Shown piece by piece: positions 1 to 8,870 of a stretch of 54,866 bases of DNA. This DNA comes from an uncultured Lachnospiraceae bacterium. Its GTDB lineage: Bacteria > Bacillota > Clostridia > Lachnospirales > Lachnospiraceae. The position numbers and the translations under genes are program-made. The notes under the pieces are model-generated. The model saw only the letters and a list, made by a program, of their open reading frames with translations. It made no database searches and had not been told where the DNA came from. The stretch covers positions 1-54,866 of the forward strand of contig CAKRFU010000019.1 of the NCBI GenBank assembly GCA_934320845.1, written 5' to 3'. How positions within the stretch are numbered: the stretch's first letter is position 1; every line of letters starts with the position of its first letter.

Positions 1-213
1 GCAATGACCTGTTGTGCAGATGATGTACAGTTTATGGGATTTTTGTGCAAGGCAGATGACTGGTCGCAGATAAAGAGTGGACAGTATGTGACTGTGACAG
101 CACGTATGGAGTACAAGTTTATGGCTGAGTACGGCGAAGAAGGACCTGTATTTTATGCGGAGGAAGTAGTTCAGGCGCAGAAACCGGAGGATGAGTTGGT
201 TTATTTTAATTGA
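1..213 (+). CDS. C-terminal part of a YcgQ/TIGR03943-type membrane protein (5' truncated by the window)
   Basis: The frame is already open at base 1 and runs 70 codons to a TGA, so only the C-terminal domain is present. The residues CCADD near the start of the visible part, followed by a beta-rich segment ending in EDELVYFN, resemble the soluble tail of the TIGR03943 family (YcgQ of Bacillus). These membrane proteins usually pair with a YcgR-type permease, which would lie upstream outside the window. The function of the family is poorly known and a role in metal or anion handling is only an inference. The assignment rests on a short conserved tail, so it is moderately secure. Confidence 0.6.
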   Translation, partial: AMTCCADDVQFMGFLCKADDWSQIKSGQYVTVTARMEYKFMAEYGEEGPVFYAEEVVQAQKPEDELVYFN

Positions 214-372
214 TTTTTTGGCTAACAAAAAAATCTGCTGGGGATAATCTTATGGGCGGCATTGCTGTATCTGTCGGATGTTATATTATGTATAATATGT
301 TTTTTGATTAAATAAGGGAATACTTGAAATAGCTGATTGAATATGTTATTATTGGATTAGCAAAAATAATTG

Positions 373-404
373 ATAACAGTGTCATACATGGCACTGTTAT
401 TTTG
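373..404 (+). terminator. Hairpin downstream of the YcgQ-type gene
   Basis: ATAACAGTG (373-381) pairs perfectly with CACTGTTAT (392-400) around a 10-base loop and is followed by only four T residues. It is probably a modest terminator for the upstream gene. The rest of 214-492 is AT-rich and contains no convincing gene. Confidence 0.45.
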
Positions 405-492
405 GGTTTATACAAAAAATATCCTATAAACTAAAGAACAGTGGCAGGTGTGTATAAAAAATGCTTGCTTTATAATGAAAGGTGATATAGAT

Positions 493-1182
493 ATGAGTAA
501 AATTTTAATAATTGAGGATGATGCGGCTATTGCAGAGCTTGAAAAGGATTATCTTGAACTGAGCGATTTTGAGGTTGCTATTGAGTCAGATGGCAGTTCA
601 GGTGCGGCTCACGCTCTTGATGAGGATTTTGACCTTATCCTTTTGGATCTTATGCTTCCGGGGATGGACGGTTTTGAAATCTGTAAGTATATAAGAGAGA
701 AAAAAGATACACCGATACTTATGGTTTCGGCAAAGAAGGATGATATTGACAAGATAAGAGGACTTGGTCTTGGTGCAGATGATTATATCACTAAGCCGTT
801 TAGTCCGAGCGAGCTTATAGCGAGAGTAAAGGCACATCTTGCACGTTACAAGAGACTTACTTCTTCCGGAACTCAGGAAAATGATGTTATAGAGATAAGA
901 GGACTTAAAATAGATAAGACTGCAAGAAGAGTTTACATCAATGGTGTTGAGAAAAGCTTCACCACAAAAGAGTTTGACCTTTTGACATTTCTTGCATCAA
1001 ATCCAAATCATGTATATTCTAAGGAAGAGTTATTTAAGGAAATCTGGGAGATGGAGTCTGTAGGTGATATAGCTACTGTTACAGTGCATATCAAGAAGAT
1101 AAGAGAGAAGATTGAGGAGAGTACATCGAAACCTCAGTATATTGAGACGATTTGGGGTGTAGGTTACAGATTTAAAGTATAA
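493..1182 (+). CDS. OmpR/VanR-family response regulator
   Basis: This 229-residue protein has a receiver domain (acidic pair EDD near residue 9, phospho-acceptor Asp52 in LLDLMLPGMDG, and Lys in YITKPF) and a C-terminal winged helix (about residues 130-228, ending GVGYRFKV). It is a DNA-binding response regulator. The frame is open from 448, but the start is placed at ATG 493 because AAAGGTGA lies 8 bases upstream and the added residues do not fit the family. No kinase gene follows in the same direction. A histidine kinase is encoded convergently at 1275-2840, and the two may be partners, although that arrangement is uncommon. Its target genes cannot be read from the sequence. Confidence 0.93.
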   Translation: MSKILIIEDDAAIAELEKDYLELSDFEVAIESDGSSGAAHALDEDFDLILLDLMLPGMDGFEICKYIREKKDTPILMVSAKKDDIDKIRGLGLGADDYITKPFSPSELIARVKAHLARYKRLTSSGTQENDVIEIRGLKIDKTARRVYINGVEKSFTTKEFDLLTFLASNPNHVYSKEELFKEIWEMESVGDIATVTVHIKKIREKIEESTSKPQYIETIWGVGYRFKV

Positions 1183-1203
1183 TTTTAGTTGTAATTAAAA
1201 AAT

Positions 1204-1244
1204 AAAGCCGGACTGTTTTGCTGATATAACAGTCCGGCTTTTTA
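1204..1244. terminator. Bidirectional terminator between convergent response regulator and kinase
   Basis: AAAGCCGGACTGTT (1204-1217) and AACAGTCCGGCTTT (1228-1241) form a perfect 14-bp stem with a 10-base loop. It is flanked by an A-run on the left and a T-run on the right, so it can stop transcription from both sides. Confidence 0.9.
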
Positions 1245-1274
1245 GCAGCGTTTTTAACATGGAAAATTATTGCT

Positions 1275-2840
1275 TTACTGGGTGTCATCTTTAACTCTGA
1301 GTGTAAAATAAATGCTTGTTCCTGTTCCCGGGGTACTTTTTGCCCATATGTTTCCACCGTGGTCAAGTATTATCTTTTTGACTATGGCAAGTCCAAGACC
1401 ACTTCCTCGTTTGGCGGAATTTCTTGAGGCATCGGCTCTAAAAAATCTGTCAAATATGTTAGGCAGATCTTTTTCTGAAATCCCGGGTCCGTCATCTGAA
1501 ATCTCAATACGTACAAATTCTTCAGGTTTTACAGGAGGATTGACATCGGTACCATCTTTGTTTATCTGCCTGTAAAGTGGTTTTTTATGTTTGTGTGGTT
1601 TGTATGAAAGAGCAATTCTTATATTACCATGTTCCTTATCTTTGTATTTAAGGGCATTTCCGGTAATGTTATTTAAAACCCTGCGAAGCTGATCAGGGTC
1701 GGCAGATACCAATATGCCATTAGGAGCAGTATTTTCGTATGAAACATTCATATTGTTTGCTTCGTAATCAAAAGAAATTGCATCAATATAATTTTCAAGA
1801 TATTCTGCAATATCAAATGTGACAAAATTGTATGGGATTGAATTCTGCTCTATTTTTGAGAAGAGTGACAATTCGTCTACAAGATATGTCATATCGTTTG
1901 CTTTTGAATAAATTGTTTTCAGATATTTCTGCTGTTTCTCAGGTGTCTTTGCAATGCCATCTATAAGTCCCTCGGAATAGCCTTTTATAGCTGTAAGAGG
2001 TGTCTTTAAATCGTGTGATATATTGCTCATCATTTCACGCGTATCATTTTCGTATTGGATGCGTTCTTCAAGCATTGACTTGAGACGGATACGCATTTCT
2101 TCAAAATCCCGGCACAGTATACCAATTTCATCGCAGGAGTTTACATGGACGGGATTATCAAGATTACCCTCGCCCATCTGCATTGTGGCAATACGAAGAA
2201 TATTTAAAGGTTTTATTATACTGTGGTATAGCCATATTAAGAGTATACAGGCTGTTGTAAGCAAAATCAAAACAAAAGCAATTGCTATATCCCTCACGGA
2301 ACTTTCCCATCTCGGTATGAGATTTGAGAGTTTTGTTATAAGAAAAAGCTGCCCTGTGGTACCGTCTGAGAAATAGAAATCTTTGCCACGCGTAAGTGTT
2401 GAGCTTTTTTGGTCTATAAGGATGTTGTCGTTTTTGCCCTGCGAATATTCGCTGAAAGAAGGAAGGGGAGAAATGCAATCATAAAAATCTGTGTTTCCTA
2501 TGTAATATTCCTTATTTCCTTTAAATACCACGATAAAAGAATCTTTAGACGATATGGAACGTGAAGTATCATCCAAAAAGCTTTTATTAAGAAGTTTGTC
2601 GGGAGTTTCGTCGGCAATTTTTACAAGTTTATTGTAATCATTTAATGTGAGTTTATAAAGAAGCTGAACCGGATTTAGAACAAGTCCGTAATCATAATTA
2701 TTTTCTGTTTGTGTACTATAATAGGAAGATAATATGTCGGTTTGGTTTTGTACAATTAGATGGAAGCAGACTAAACCGGCACAAAGTGGAAAAATAGCAA
2801 TAATTAAAAAAGAAATTATAAGTTTTCCTTTGATTTTCAT
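1275..2840 (-). CDS. Membrane sensor histidine kinase with HAMP domain
   Basis: This 521-residue kinase has a first transmembrane helix at about residues 7-27, an extracellular region to about residue 180, a second helix at about 183-205, a HAMP segment, a HisKA dimerisation domain with the phospho-acceptor His276 in ISHDLKTPL, and an HATPase domain with N, G1 (DDGPGI) and G2 (GSGLGLAI) boxes near the end. It should sense an extracytoplasmic signal and phosphorylate a response regulator. The ATG at 2840 has GAGG 7 bases upstream. No other gene sits with it on this strand. The nearest candidate partner is the convergent OmpR-type regulator at 493-1182. The sensed ligand is unknown, and no recognisable Cache or PAS fold is evident by eye in the extracellular part. 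Confidence 0.92.
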   Translation of the reverse strand: MKIKGKLIISFLIIAIFPLCAGLVCFHLIVQNQTDILSSYYSTQTENNYDYGLVLNPVQLLYKLTLNDYNKLVKIADETPDKLLNKSFLDDTSRSISSKDSFIVVFKGNKEYYIGNTDFYDCISPLPSFSEYSQGKNDNILIDQKSSTLTRGKDFYFSDGTTGQLFLITKLSNLIPRWESSVRDIAIAFVLILLTTACILLIWLYHSIIKPLNILRIATMQMGEGNLDNPVHVNSCDEIGILCRDFEEMRIRLKSMLEERIQYENDTREMMSNISHDLKTPLTAIKGYSEGLIDGIAKTPEKQQKYLKTIYSKANDMTYLVDELSLFSKIEQNSIPYNFVTFDIAEYLENYIDAISFDYEANNMNVSYENTAPNGILVSADPDQLRRVLNNITGNALKYKDKEHGNIRIALSYKPHKHKKPLYRQINKDGTDVNPPVKPEEFVRIEISDDGPGISEKDLPNIFDRFFRADASRNSAKRGSGLGLAIVKKIILDHGGNIWAKSTPGTGTSIYFTLRVKDDTQ

Positions 2841-2884
2841 TTAAAACCTCATTTCTGAGCAGAATATTGTAAAAGTAAATAATC

Positions 2885-2920
2885 AAAGCTATTTGTTTTT
2901 GCTCAGAAACAAATAGCTTT
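2885..2920 (-). terminator. Hairpin downstream of the sugar transferase gene
   Basis: AAAGCTATTTGTTT (2885-2898) and AAACAAATAGCTTT (2907-2920) form a perfect 14-bp stem with an 8-base loop, placed just past the stop codon of the minus-strand gene ending at 2940. The T-tract on the minus strand is weak. It separates that gene from the kinase gene. Confidence 0.65.
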
Positions 2921-2939
2921 ATAACTTTAAATAATTATA

Positions 2940-4370
2940 TTAGTATGCATTTTTGTTGACTTTTCGTCCGAAAAACGTGAGGAAAAGTATCTTGAAATCA
3001 AGTGCAAGTGTCCAGTTTTCAACGTAGTAAAGGTCACATTCAATGCGACCCGTTATGGAGGTGTCACCTCTAAAACCATTTACCTGTGCCCAGCCTGTCA
3101 TACCCGGGCGTACCTGGTGTTTTATCATATATCGTGGAATTTCTTCTTTAAATTTATTTACAAAATAAGGTCTTTCAGGTCTTGGTCCGACAAGGCTCAT
3201 GTCCCCTTTAAGTACATTAAATATCTGAGGAAGTTCATCGATATTTGTCTTTCTCATAAATTTACCGATAGGAGTAACTCTCGGGTCATCTTTTGTTGTC
3301 CATGCTTTCTTTTCTTCGCTTTCTTTCTGTACTTTCATTGAGCGGAACTTGTACATATCAAATTCTCTGTTGTGAAGTCCGACACGCTTTTGCTTAAATA
3401 TGAGCGGTCCGGGTGAAGTCACTTTTACTATGATAGCTGTTATTATCATAGGTATTGCAAAAAGAATGAGCGCAACAGTGGCACCGAATATGTCCACTGC
3501 ACGTTTCAGAACTATATTGTATGAGGAACTTAACGGAACATGGCGTACATGTATAACCGGAATTCCGTCTAAATCTTCCGTATAAGGTTTTGTCGGGATA
3601 ATGTTATTGTAATCAGGAGCAAATTTTGTGTGAACTCCCGATTTCTCACATATTGCAACAAGTCCTTCAAGTTTTGAATATTCATCAATACTAAGAGTGA
3701 TAACAATCTCATCAAATTCATTGGATGAAAGATAATTTTCAAGTGAACTTAATCTGTCAACGACTTTGACGGTTCTGTATTCATGACCTATTTTTTGATT
3801 GTCATCGAGTATGCCGTGTATTTTGTAACCCCATTCCGGGTGAAGCCTCAGACGTCTTATATAGTTTTCTGCCGTTCGGCTGTATCCGACGATAAGCACA
3901 TGTTTAAGATTTTTACCCTCTTTTCTCATTTTTCTGAGAATTGAAATGACAACAAGTCTGAAAGCATAATCAATAAAAATATTTATACATGCGAAAAAAC
4001 CAAGTAAAAGTCTTGCATAATCCCATTGTTTGAAAAAGTAAAGTGCTGCAAGGCAGTAGATGATGCCAAAGAAGTTTGATTTAATAAGGCAGAAGAGTTC
4101 AGCACGCCGTCCGCTTGTTCTCTTTGGGTCATACATACCGCAGAAACCGTAAATAATCAGATAACAGGGTACTATCATTGTGAGCAGGTTCTGATATTGT
4201 GAAAGATCTTTATAATAACCTGCCGGTGGGGCGATAATGTGCCATCTGATTAGCGGGCTGTTAAATTCATCTAATCTAAGGACATATGCCAGATTAAATG
4301 ATAGGTATATTATTACTGCATCAACAATAATATGCAGTATATTTAATAATCGCTGATTTTCTTTAATCAA
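2940..4370 (-). CDS. Polyprenyl-phosphate sugar-1-phosphate transferase (exopolysaccharide initiation)
   Basis: This 476-residue membrane protein has the layout of WcaJ/CpsE-type enzymes: four N-terminal membrane helices, a Rossmann-like central domain (VLIVGYSRTAE), a further helix near residue 290, and a C-terminal bacterial sugar transferase domain with KFRSMK (about 337), DELPQ (about 378) and GPRPE (about 394). Such enzymes move a sugar-1-phosphate from a nucleotide sugar onto undecaprenyl phosphate, the first step of capsule, exopolysaccharide or O-glycan assembly. The start is a TTG at 4370, 7 bases after AGAGGA; the nearer ATG at 4378 reads into a stop after three codons. No glycosyltransferase or flippase genes are adjacent, so the enzyme is encoded apart from any polysaccharide cluster. 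The sugar donor cannot be told from sequence. Confidence 0.9.
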   Translation of the reverse strand: MIKENQRLLNILHIIVDAVIIYLSFNLAYVLRLDEFNSPLIRWHIIAPPAGYYKDLSQYQNLLTMIVPCYLIIYGFCGMYDPKRTSGRRAELFCLIKSNFFGIIYCLAALYFFKQWDYARLLLGFFACINIFIDYAFRLVVISILRKMRKEGKNLKHVLIVGYSRTAENYIRRLRLHPEWGYKIHGILDDNQKIGHEYRTVKVVDRLSSLENYLSSNEFDEIVITLSIDEYSKLEGLVAICEKSGVHTKFAPDYNNIIPTKPYTEDLDGIPVIHVRHVPLSSSYNIVLKRAVDIFGATVALILFAIPMIITAIIVKVTSPGPLIFKQKRVGLHNREFDMYKFRSMKVQKESEEKKAWTTKDDPRVTPIGKFMRKTNIDELPQIFNVLKGDMSLVGPRPERPYFVNKFKEEIPRYMIKHQVRPGMTGWAQVNGFRGDTSITGRIECDLYYVENWTLALDFKILFLTFFGRKVNKNAY

Positions 4371-4702
4371 TTTTTCATCCTCTCAATCTCTTGTAGCTTT
4401 TGTGTATAAACAATAACAAGTACAACCAAAATTAATTGTACGTTGTACTAGTACATTACACTGGATTTATCATATAAATTATGATAAAATAGTTAATTGT
4501 TTAGTTGCTGTTCGTATTATAAGTGTGAATAGCAACATTGTTTGTGCTCTACTCATTATATAGGTTATGATTATTTTGCGCAACAATAAAATCTTTTATA
4601 ATATATGAAATGAAAAAATTATATTTTCTTCACAACTTATACACAAAAAGCTGTTAGAATTTGTTTTACAAGTAAGAGAAAATATAAAGGGAGGTACCGA
4701 TA
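4371..4702. promoter_or_regulatory. Divergent intergenic region with two perfect palindromes
   Basis: This gap separates the sugar transferase from the protease gene and must carry both promoters. It contains the perfect 12-bp palindrome TGTACTAGTACA (4444-4455), preceded by further GTAC units, and a 9-bp inverted repeat TTTATCATA (4466-4474) with TATGATAAA (4480-4488). A TATAAT at 4597-4602 is a plausible -10 for the protease gene, but no good -35 sits at 17 bases. The palindromes look like operator sites; the protein that binds them is unknown. Confidence 0.45.
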
Positions 4703-6541
4703 ATGGATGAGAATAATAATTTAAACGGGACAGATGAAAATCAGTCTCAGGATGGATATACAGGTGAATACGGAAACTCAGTGGAAGGAGATGGGAGTTC
4801 TTTAGACTCATCAATTTACAGTTATTCATATAAAGATGGTGAGAACAATGCACAGTCAACACATTCAGGTGATTATTATGCAGGTTCTCAGTCTGAAAAT
4901 TCTGCATCACAGAGCAGCCGGAATTATGAGAGCAGACAGAATGCAAATTCGTACATTGATAATGAAAATACAGGATACAATAATACAAATCCATATGAAA
5001 ATAGCGCAAATACAGGATACAATAATACAAATCCATATGATAACAGCGCAAATACAGGATACAATAACACAAATTCTTATAATAATCAAAATGGATATTC
5101 TTTCAATGCGGGTCAGGAGAAGAAGCCTGACGGTAAAAAGAAGGGTTCATTTGGCAAAAAGCTTTTGGTATGTGCAGCGTGTGCAGTATTGTTTGGCGTT
5201 ATAGCTGCGGTATGTTTTGAAGGAGTATGTTACATTTCAGGCAATATTTTGGGAATAAATACACCTTCTGTAACAACGAGTGAACAGATAGGAACAACGA
5301 CAACAAGCAGTAACAACAAGATTGTCACAGGTGCAGCGATAAGCGGAACAACAGATGTGTCATCAATAGTAGAGCAGACAATGCCAGCAGTTGTAGCTAT
5401 TACATGCACAAGTGAGTCAACTAACTATTACAGTCTGTTTGGAAACAGCCAGCAGCAGGAAACACAGAGCAGCGGTACAGGTTTCATAATAGGACAGAGT
5501 AAGAGTGAACTTCTTATTGCAACAAACAATCATGTTATTGACGGTGCAAAGACTATTTCAGTTCAGTTTATTGATGATCAGGTTTATGAGGCATCTGTAA
5601 AAGGTAAAGATTCAAGTAATGACCTTGCTGTAGTGGCAGTAAAGCTTAACAAGATAAAAAAATCAACAATGGGCAAAATAAAGATTGCTGATGTAGGAGA
5701 TTCTGACAGCCTTAAAGTCGGAGAGATGGCAATTGCAATTGGAAACTCATTAGGATATGGCCAGTCTGTAACAGTAGGTTATATCAGTGCAAAAAACAGA
5801 GAGATTACAGAAACTTCAGAGACAGACGGCTCAACAAATTCAATAAAAGCAATTCAGACAGATGCAGCCATAAACCCTGGTAACAGTGGTGGACCGCTTA
5901 TAAATCTCAAGGGTGAAGTTGTTGGTATCAATTCAGCTAAGATTGCAGATTCATCAGTAGAAGGTGTAGGTTATGCAATTCCTATTTCTCAGGCGACACC
6001 TATTATAGATGAACTTAAAGATAAGGAAGTTTTATCAGACTCAGAAAAAGGATATCTTGGAATTTCAGGAAGAACAGTTGGAAGTGAAGCAAGCAGTTAC
6101 AATATTCCAAGTGGTGTTTATGTTGCCGAGGTATCAAAAGGCGGAGCAGCCGAAAAAGGCGGTGTTAAGGTAGGAGATATAATTACAGCGATAAACAATC
6201 AGGATGTAAGAAGTATCGAGAGTCTTAAAGAAAAAGCAAACAGCTACCGTAAAGGAACTGAAGTGGAACTTACACTGCAGAGAAGTGATGACGGAACATA
6301 TAAAGAAAAGAAAGTAAAAGTTAAGCTTCAGGGTTCAAAATCATTAGATGGGTTGTCACAGGGAAATAATAACTCAGATAATTCAAATAATGACAGTAAC
6401 AGTGGAAACAACGGTTATGATCAGGGAAACGGAAATAATAATGGAAGCAACGGTTATAACCAGGGAAATGGAAATGATGGTTCTGATGACGGAGATGACA
6501 GTGGATTCGGAAACTTCTTCTCTAATCCGTTTGGAAATTAA
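4703..6541 (+). CDS. HtrA/DegP-type membrane-anchored serine protease with PDZ domain
   Basis: This 612-residue protein has an Asn/Ser/Gly-rich cytoplasmic N-terminus (1-150) containing three 14-residue repeats, one transmembrane helix (about 154-178), a trypsin-like protease domain with His277, Asp307 and Ser395 (NPGNSGGPL), a PDZ domain (about 445-540) and a low-complexity Asn/Gly/Asp tail. The domain order matches membrane HtrA proteases of Firmicutes, which degrade or process misfolded and secreted proteins at the outer face of the membrane. All three catalytic residues are present. GGGAGG lies just upstream of the ATG. The N-terminal repeats and the long polar tail are unusual additions to the family core. 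The gene ends in a terminator before the phosphoglycerol transferase gene. Confidence 0.95.
   Translation: MDENNNLNGTDENQSQDGYTGEYGNSVEGDGSSLDSSIYSYSYKDGENNAQSTHSGDYYAGSQSENSASQSSRNYESRQNANSYIDNENTGYNNTNPYENSANTGYNNTNPYDNSANTGYNNTNSYNNQNGYSFNAGQEKKPDGKKKGSFGKKLLVCAACAVLFGVIAAVCFEGVCYISGNILGINTPSVTTSEQIGTTTTSSNNKIVTGAAISGTTDVSSIVEQTMPAVVAITCTSESTNYYSLFGNSQQQETQSSGTGFIIGQSKSELLIATNNHVIDGAKTISVQFIDDQVYEASVKGKDSSNDLAVVAVKLNKIKKSTMGKIKIADVGDSDSLKVGEMAIAIGNSLGYGQSVTVGYISAKNREITETSETDGSTNSIKAIQTDAAINPGNSGGPLINLKGEVVGINSAKIADSSVEGVGYAIPISQATPIIDELKDKEVLSDSEKGYLGISGRTVGSEASSYNIPSGVYVAEVSKGGAAEKGGVKVGDIITAINNQDVRSIESLKEKANSYRKGTEVELTLQRSDDGTYKEKKVKVKLQGSKSLDGLSQGNNNSDNSNNDSNSGNNGYDQGNGNNNGSNGYNQGNGNDGSDDGDDSGFGNFFSNPFGN
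4967..5086 (+). repeat. Three tandem 42-bp repeats inside the protease gene
   Basis: Units begin at 4967, 5011-2 (5009) and 5051, each starting AATACAGGATACAATAA and encoding a variant of NTGYNNTNPYENSA. The first two copies are nearly identical and the third is diverged and shorter. The length is a multiple of three, so copy-number change would keep the frame. Confidence 0.9.
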
Positions 6542-6578
6542 ATAGTATAGTGCTTTATGCATAGACAAAGACTATTAA

Positions 6579-6610
6579 GCCAGTCGTACATTTTTGTACG
6601 GCTGGCATTT
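6579..6610 (+). terminator. Terminator after the HtrA-type gene
   Basis: GCCAGTCGTAC (6579-6589) pairs with GTACGGCTGGC (6596-6606) with one G-U pair and a 6-base loop, followed by ATTTT. It lies between the protease stop and the ribosome binding site of the next gene. Confidence 0.75.
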
Positions 6611-6633
6611 TGAGGATTGGGAGGTAATAAAAG

Positions 6634-8574
6634 ATGCGAGCAGATAAAGAAGGGGGAAATCTGTCTGTAACTGAAAGAGAATATAAATCTGAAAATAATT
6701 TTGAAAAAGAAAATGATTTTGAAGGTGAACATAAATCTGAGATTGATTATGAGTCGGAAAACATTGGAAAAAAGAGATTTAAAGAAGATATAAAAAAAAT
6801 TCTTATCGTTTTATTATTTTTAGCGTTATTGGTATGGCAGTTCTCATCAATGGAGCTGTTTTTTAAAAAGACGATAACGGATTTTGATAATGATATTATA
6901 ATAAAAAATATAGCTTTATTTAGTGTTGCAAATATTATATTGACAGGCTTGTTTCACAGAATGAAACCAGCATTTATGATAACATATGTGTGTACGCTGC
7001 TTATTGGAGTTGTAAATTACTTTGTTATTTCTTTCAGAGGATATGGCATTGTTTTTATGGATATTTATGCAATAAAGACGGCGGCAACGGTTGCTGGTTC
7101 ATATAAATATGGAATAGATGTGTATTTTTTTGCCGGAGTAGTAAGTTGTATTGCGGGCATTGCGATATGTGCGGTAATGCCTCGTAAAAAAAGAAAATAT
7201 TTAAATCTCAGGGATGTGTGCGGTTCTGTTGTTGCAATTTTATCATCAGCAGTATTTATTGTATGGCTGAATACATCTTCTGCATTTTTTAATAACGTGA
7301 GTTCGCTGGCGTGGGACCACAGCATAGGAATAAGTGATTACGGATATATGCTTTATTTCGTTGCAAATGCGGGAGAGGCAGGAGTACAGGAGCCTGACGG
7401 TTATTCTGTACAAAAAGTTGATAAGATATTATCTAAATACAATGAAAAAAATGTAAATATATCGTCTGATAAAAAGTATCCAAATCTTATAATGATAATG
7501 AATGAGTCGTTTTCGGATTTGAGGGTGTTAGGTGATTTTAAAACTAACAGAGAGTTTATGCCTTTTTTTGACAGCATGGATAAAAATGTTGTTAAAGGTT
7601 ATGTTGAATCGTCTGTATATGGCGGATATACGGCAAATTCAGAATTTGAATTTCTAACTGGATGCACTAAAGCATTTTTGCCGGGAAATCCATATTTGCA
7701 GTATATGGATGATTATCTGCCGTCGATTATAAGTAATATAAAAGAGCAGAACGGATATGGAAAAGCCATAGCAATGCATCCGTACAATCCGTCAGGTTAC
7801 AACAGAAACAGAGTATATCCTTTGTTTTATTTTGATAAATTTTTAAGTATAGACGATTTTAAAAATCCTGTACTTGTAAGAGATTATATAAGTGACAAGT
7901 CCGACTATGAAAAGATTATGGAACAATATGAAAATAAAGATAAGGACAGTTCATTGTGTCTGTTTAATGTGACCATGCAAAATCATAATCCTTATGACAA
8001 TACAAGTTATAAATTTAAGAAGAAAGTGGAAGTTACAAATTTTGAGACATCATCACAGGTCAGTCAATATCTTTCTCTTATAAAGATGTCTGATGATGCA
8101 CTTGAAGAGCTGGTAAATTATTTTAAAAAAGTAAAAGAACCGACAATTATTTTATTGTTTGGAGACCATCAGCCGCATCTTCCGGATTCATTTTATCAGG
8201 AGGTATTTGGAAAAACGCCTTTACAATTTGACCAGAGCGACAGCATGAAAGAACATCTTGTACCGTTTATAATATGGGCAAATTATGACATAGGAGAAAA
8301 ATATATAGAGAGAACATCAATAAATTATCTGTCATCTATATTGCTTGAAAAATCCGGGTTAAAGATGAGTAATTATAACAGATATCTTCTTGATTTATAC
8401 AATGATATTCCTTCGATAAGTGCAACAGGATTTTATGACAAAAACGGTGAACTGCACAAAATATCAGAGACAACCGGGGAATATGCGGAGAAAATTAAGG
8501 AATATGAGATGATACAATATAATTATCTTTTTGACAAAAAGAACAGATTAGATAAATATTATGAGGTAAATTAG
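6634..8574 (+). CDS. LtaS-like membrane phosphoglycerol transferase (sulfatase fold)
   Basis: This 646-residue protein resembles lipoteichoic acid synthase. After an acidic cytoplasmic N-terminus (1-55) there are about five membrane helices (60-215) and an extracellular sulfatase-fold domain. Visible active-site elements are Glu291 in MNESFSD, the likely nucleophile Thr333 in GGYTANSEFEF, and Asp511-His512 in FGDHQPH, which match the metal-binding and nucleophile positions of the family. These enzymes transfer glycerol phosphate from phosphatidylglycerol to a glycolipid or glycan at the outer face of the membrane. The start ATG follows GGGAGG by 9 bases. Whether it polymerises teichoic acid or only decorates a glycan cannot be decided. 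The charged N-terminus, rich in Glu, Lys, Ser and Asn, is longer than usual. Confidence 0.9.
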   Translation: MRADKEGGNLSVTEREYKSENNFEKENDFEGEHKSEIDYESENIGKKRFKEDIKKILIVLLFLALLVWQFSSMELFFKKTITDFDNDIIIKNIALFSVANIILTGLFHRMKPAFMITYVCTLLIGVVNYFVISFRGYGIVFMDIYAIKTAATVAGSYKYGIDVYFFAGVVSCIAGIAICAVMPRKKRKYLNLRDVCGSVVAILSSAVFIVWLNTSSAFFNNVSSLAWDHSIGISDYGYMLYFVANAGEAGVQEPDGYSVQKVDKILSKYNEKNVNISSDKKYPNLIMIMNESFSDLRVLGDFKTNREFMPFFDSMDKNVVKGYVESSVYGGYTANSEFEFLTGCTKAFLPGNPYLQYMDDYLPSIISNIKEQNGYGKAIAMHPYNPSGYNRNRVYPLFYFDKFLSIDDFKNPVLVRDYISDKSDYEKIMEQYENKDKDSSLCLFNVTMQNHNPYDNTSYKFKKKVEVTNFETSSQVSQYLSLIKMSDDALEELVNYFKKVKEPTIILLFGDHQPHLPDSFYQEVFGKTPLQFDQSDSMKEHLVPFIIWANYDIGEKYIERTSINYLSSILLEKSGLKMSNYNRYLLDLYNDIPSISATGFYDKNGELHKISETTGEYAEKIKEYEMIQYNYLFDKKNRLDKYYEVN

Positions 8575-8870
8575 GCATAGATGTTGTTTTGAGGGAGGAC
8601 ACATCAGTAGATAAAAATAATAATTATTACATATAAAAAGCATTTTTTTACATTTATAAACAAAATAGTAATAGACATGATATTATAAAAACAAATTATA
8701 TGTTTTTAAATGTGGGAGGTATTTTTGAAGTGAAATTTCCTACTTTTTTTGATATAAAAATTTATTTTTGGCTTTATTTTTTTGAGAGATTATGGTAATA
8801 TGATAGCGATATGGGATTTTAATATCATTAGTGATTTAAAAGAGAAAATAACGAAAGGAAGGCTAAATTC
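8575..8870 (+). promoter_or_regulatory. AT-rich gap with a candidate promoter for the BlaI-type gene
   Basis: No gene is visible. A candidate promoter is TTGGCT (8768-8773), a 17-base spacer and TATGGT (8791-8796). No clear BlaI-type dyad was identified. An isolated GGGAGG at 8714 has no start codon with an open frame after it. Confidence 0.3.

Noticed and set aside
252..311. Short frame of 19 codons starting ATGGGCGGC
   Set aside because: No ribosome binding site lies at the right distance and there is no recognisable peptide family.
471..476. TATAAT as -10 box for the response regulator gene
   Set aside because: Transcription would begin at about 483, inside the ribosome binding site of ATG 493, and no -35 box is present.
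598..837. Open frame of 79 codons on the minus strand
   Set aside because: It lies wholly within the response regulator gene, has no ribosome site and no family resemblance.
4967..5086. CRISPR-like repeats
   Set aside because: The units are directly adjacent with no spacers and encode an in-frame peptide repeat.
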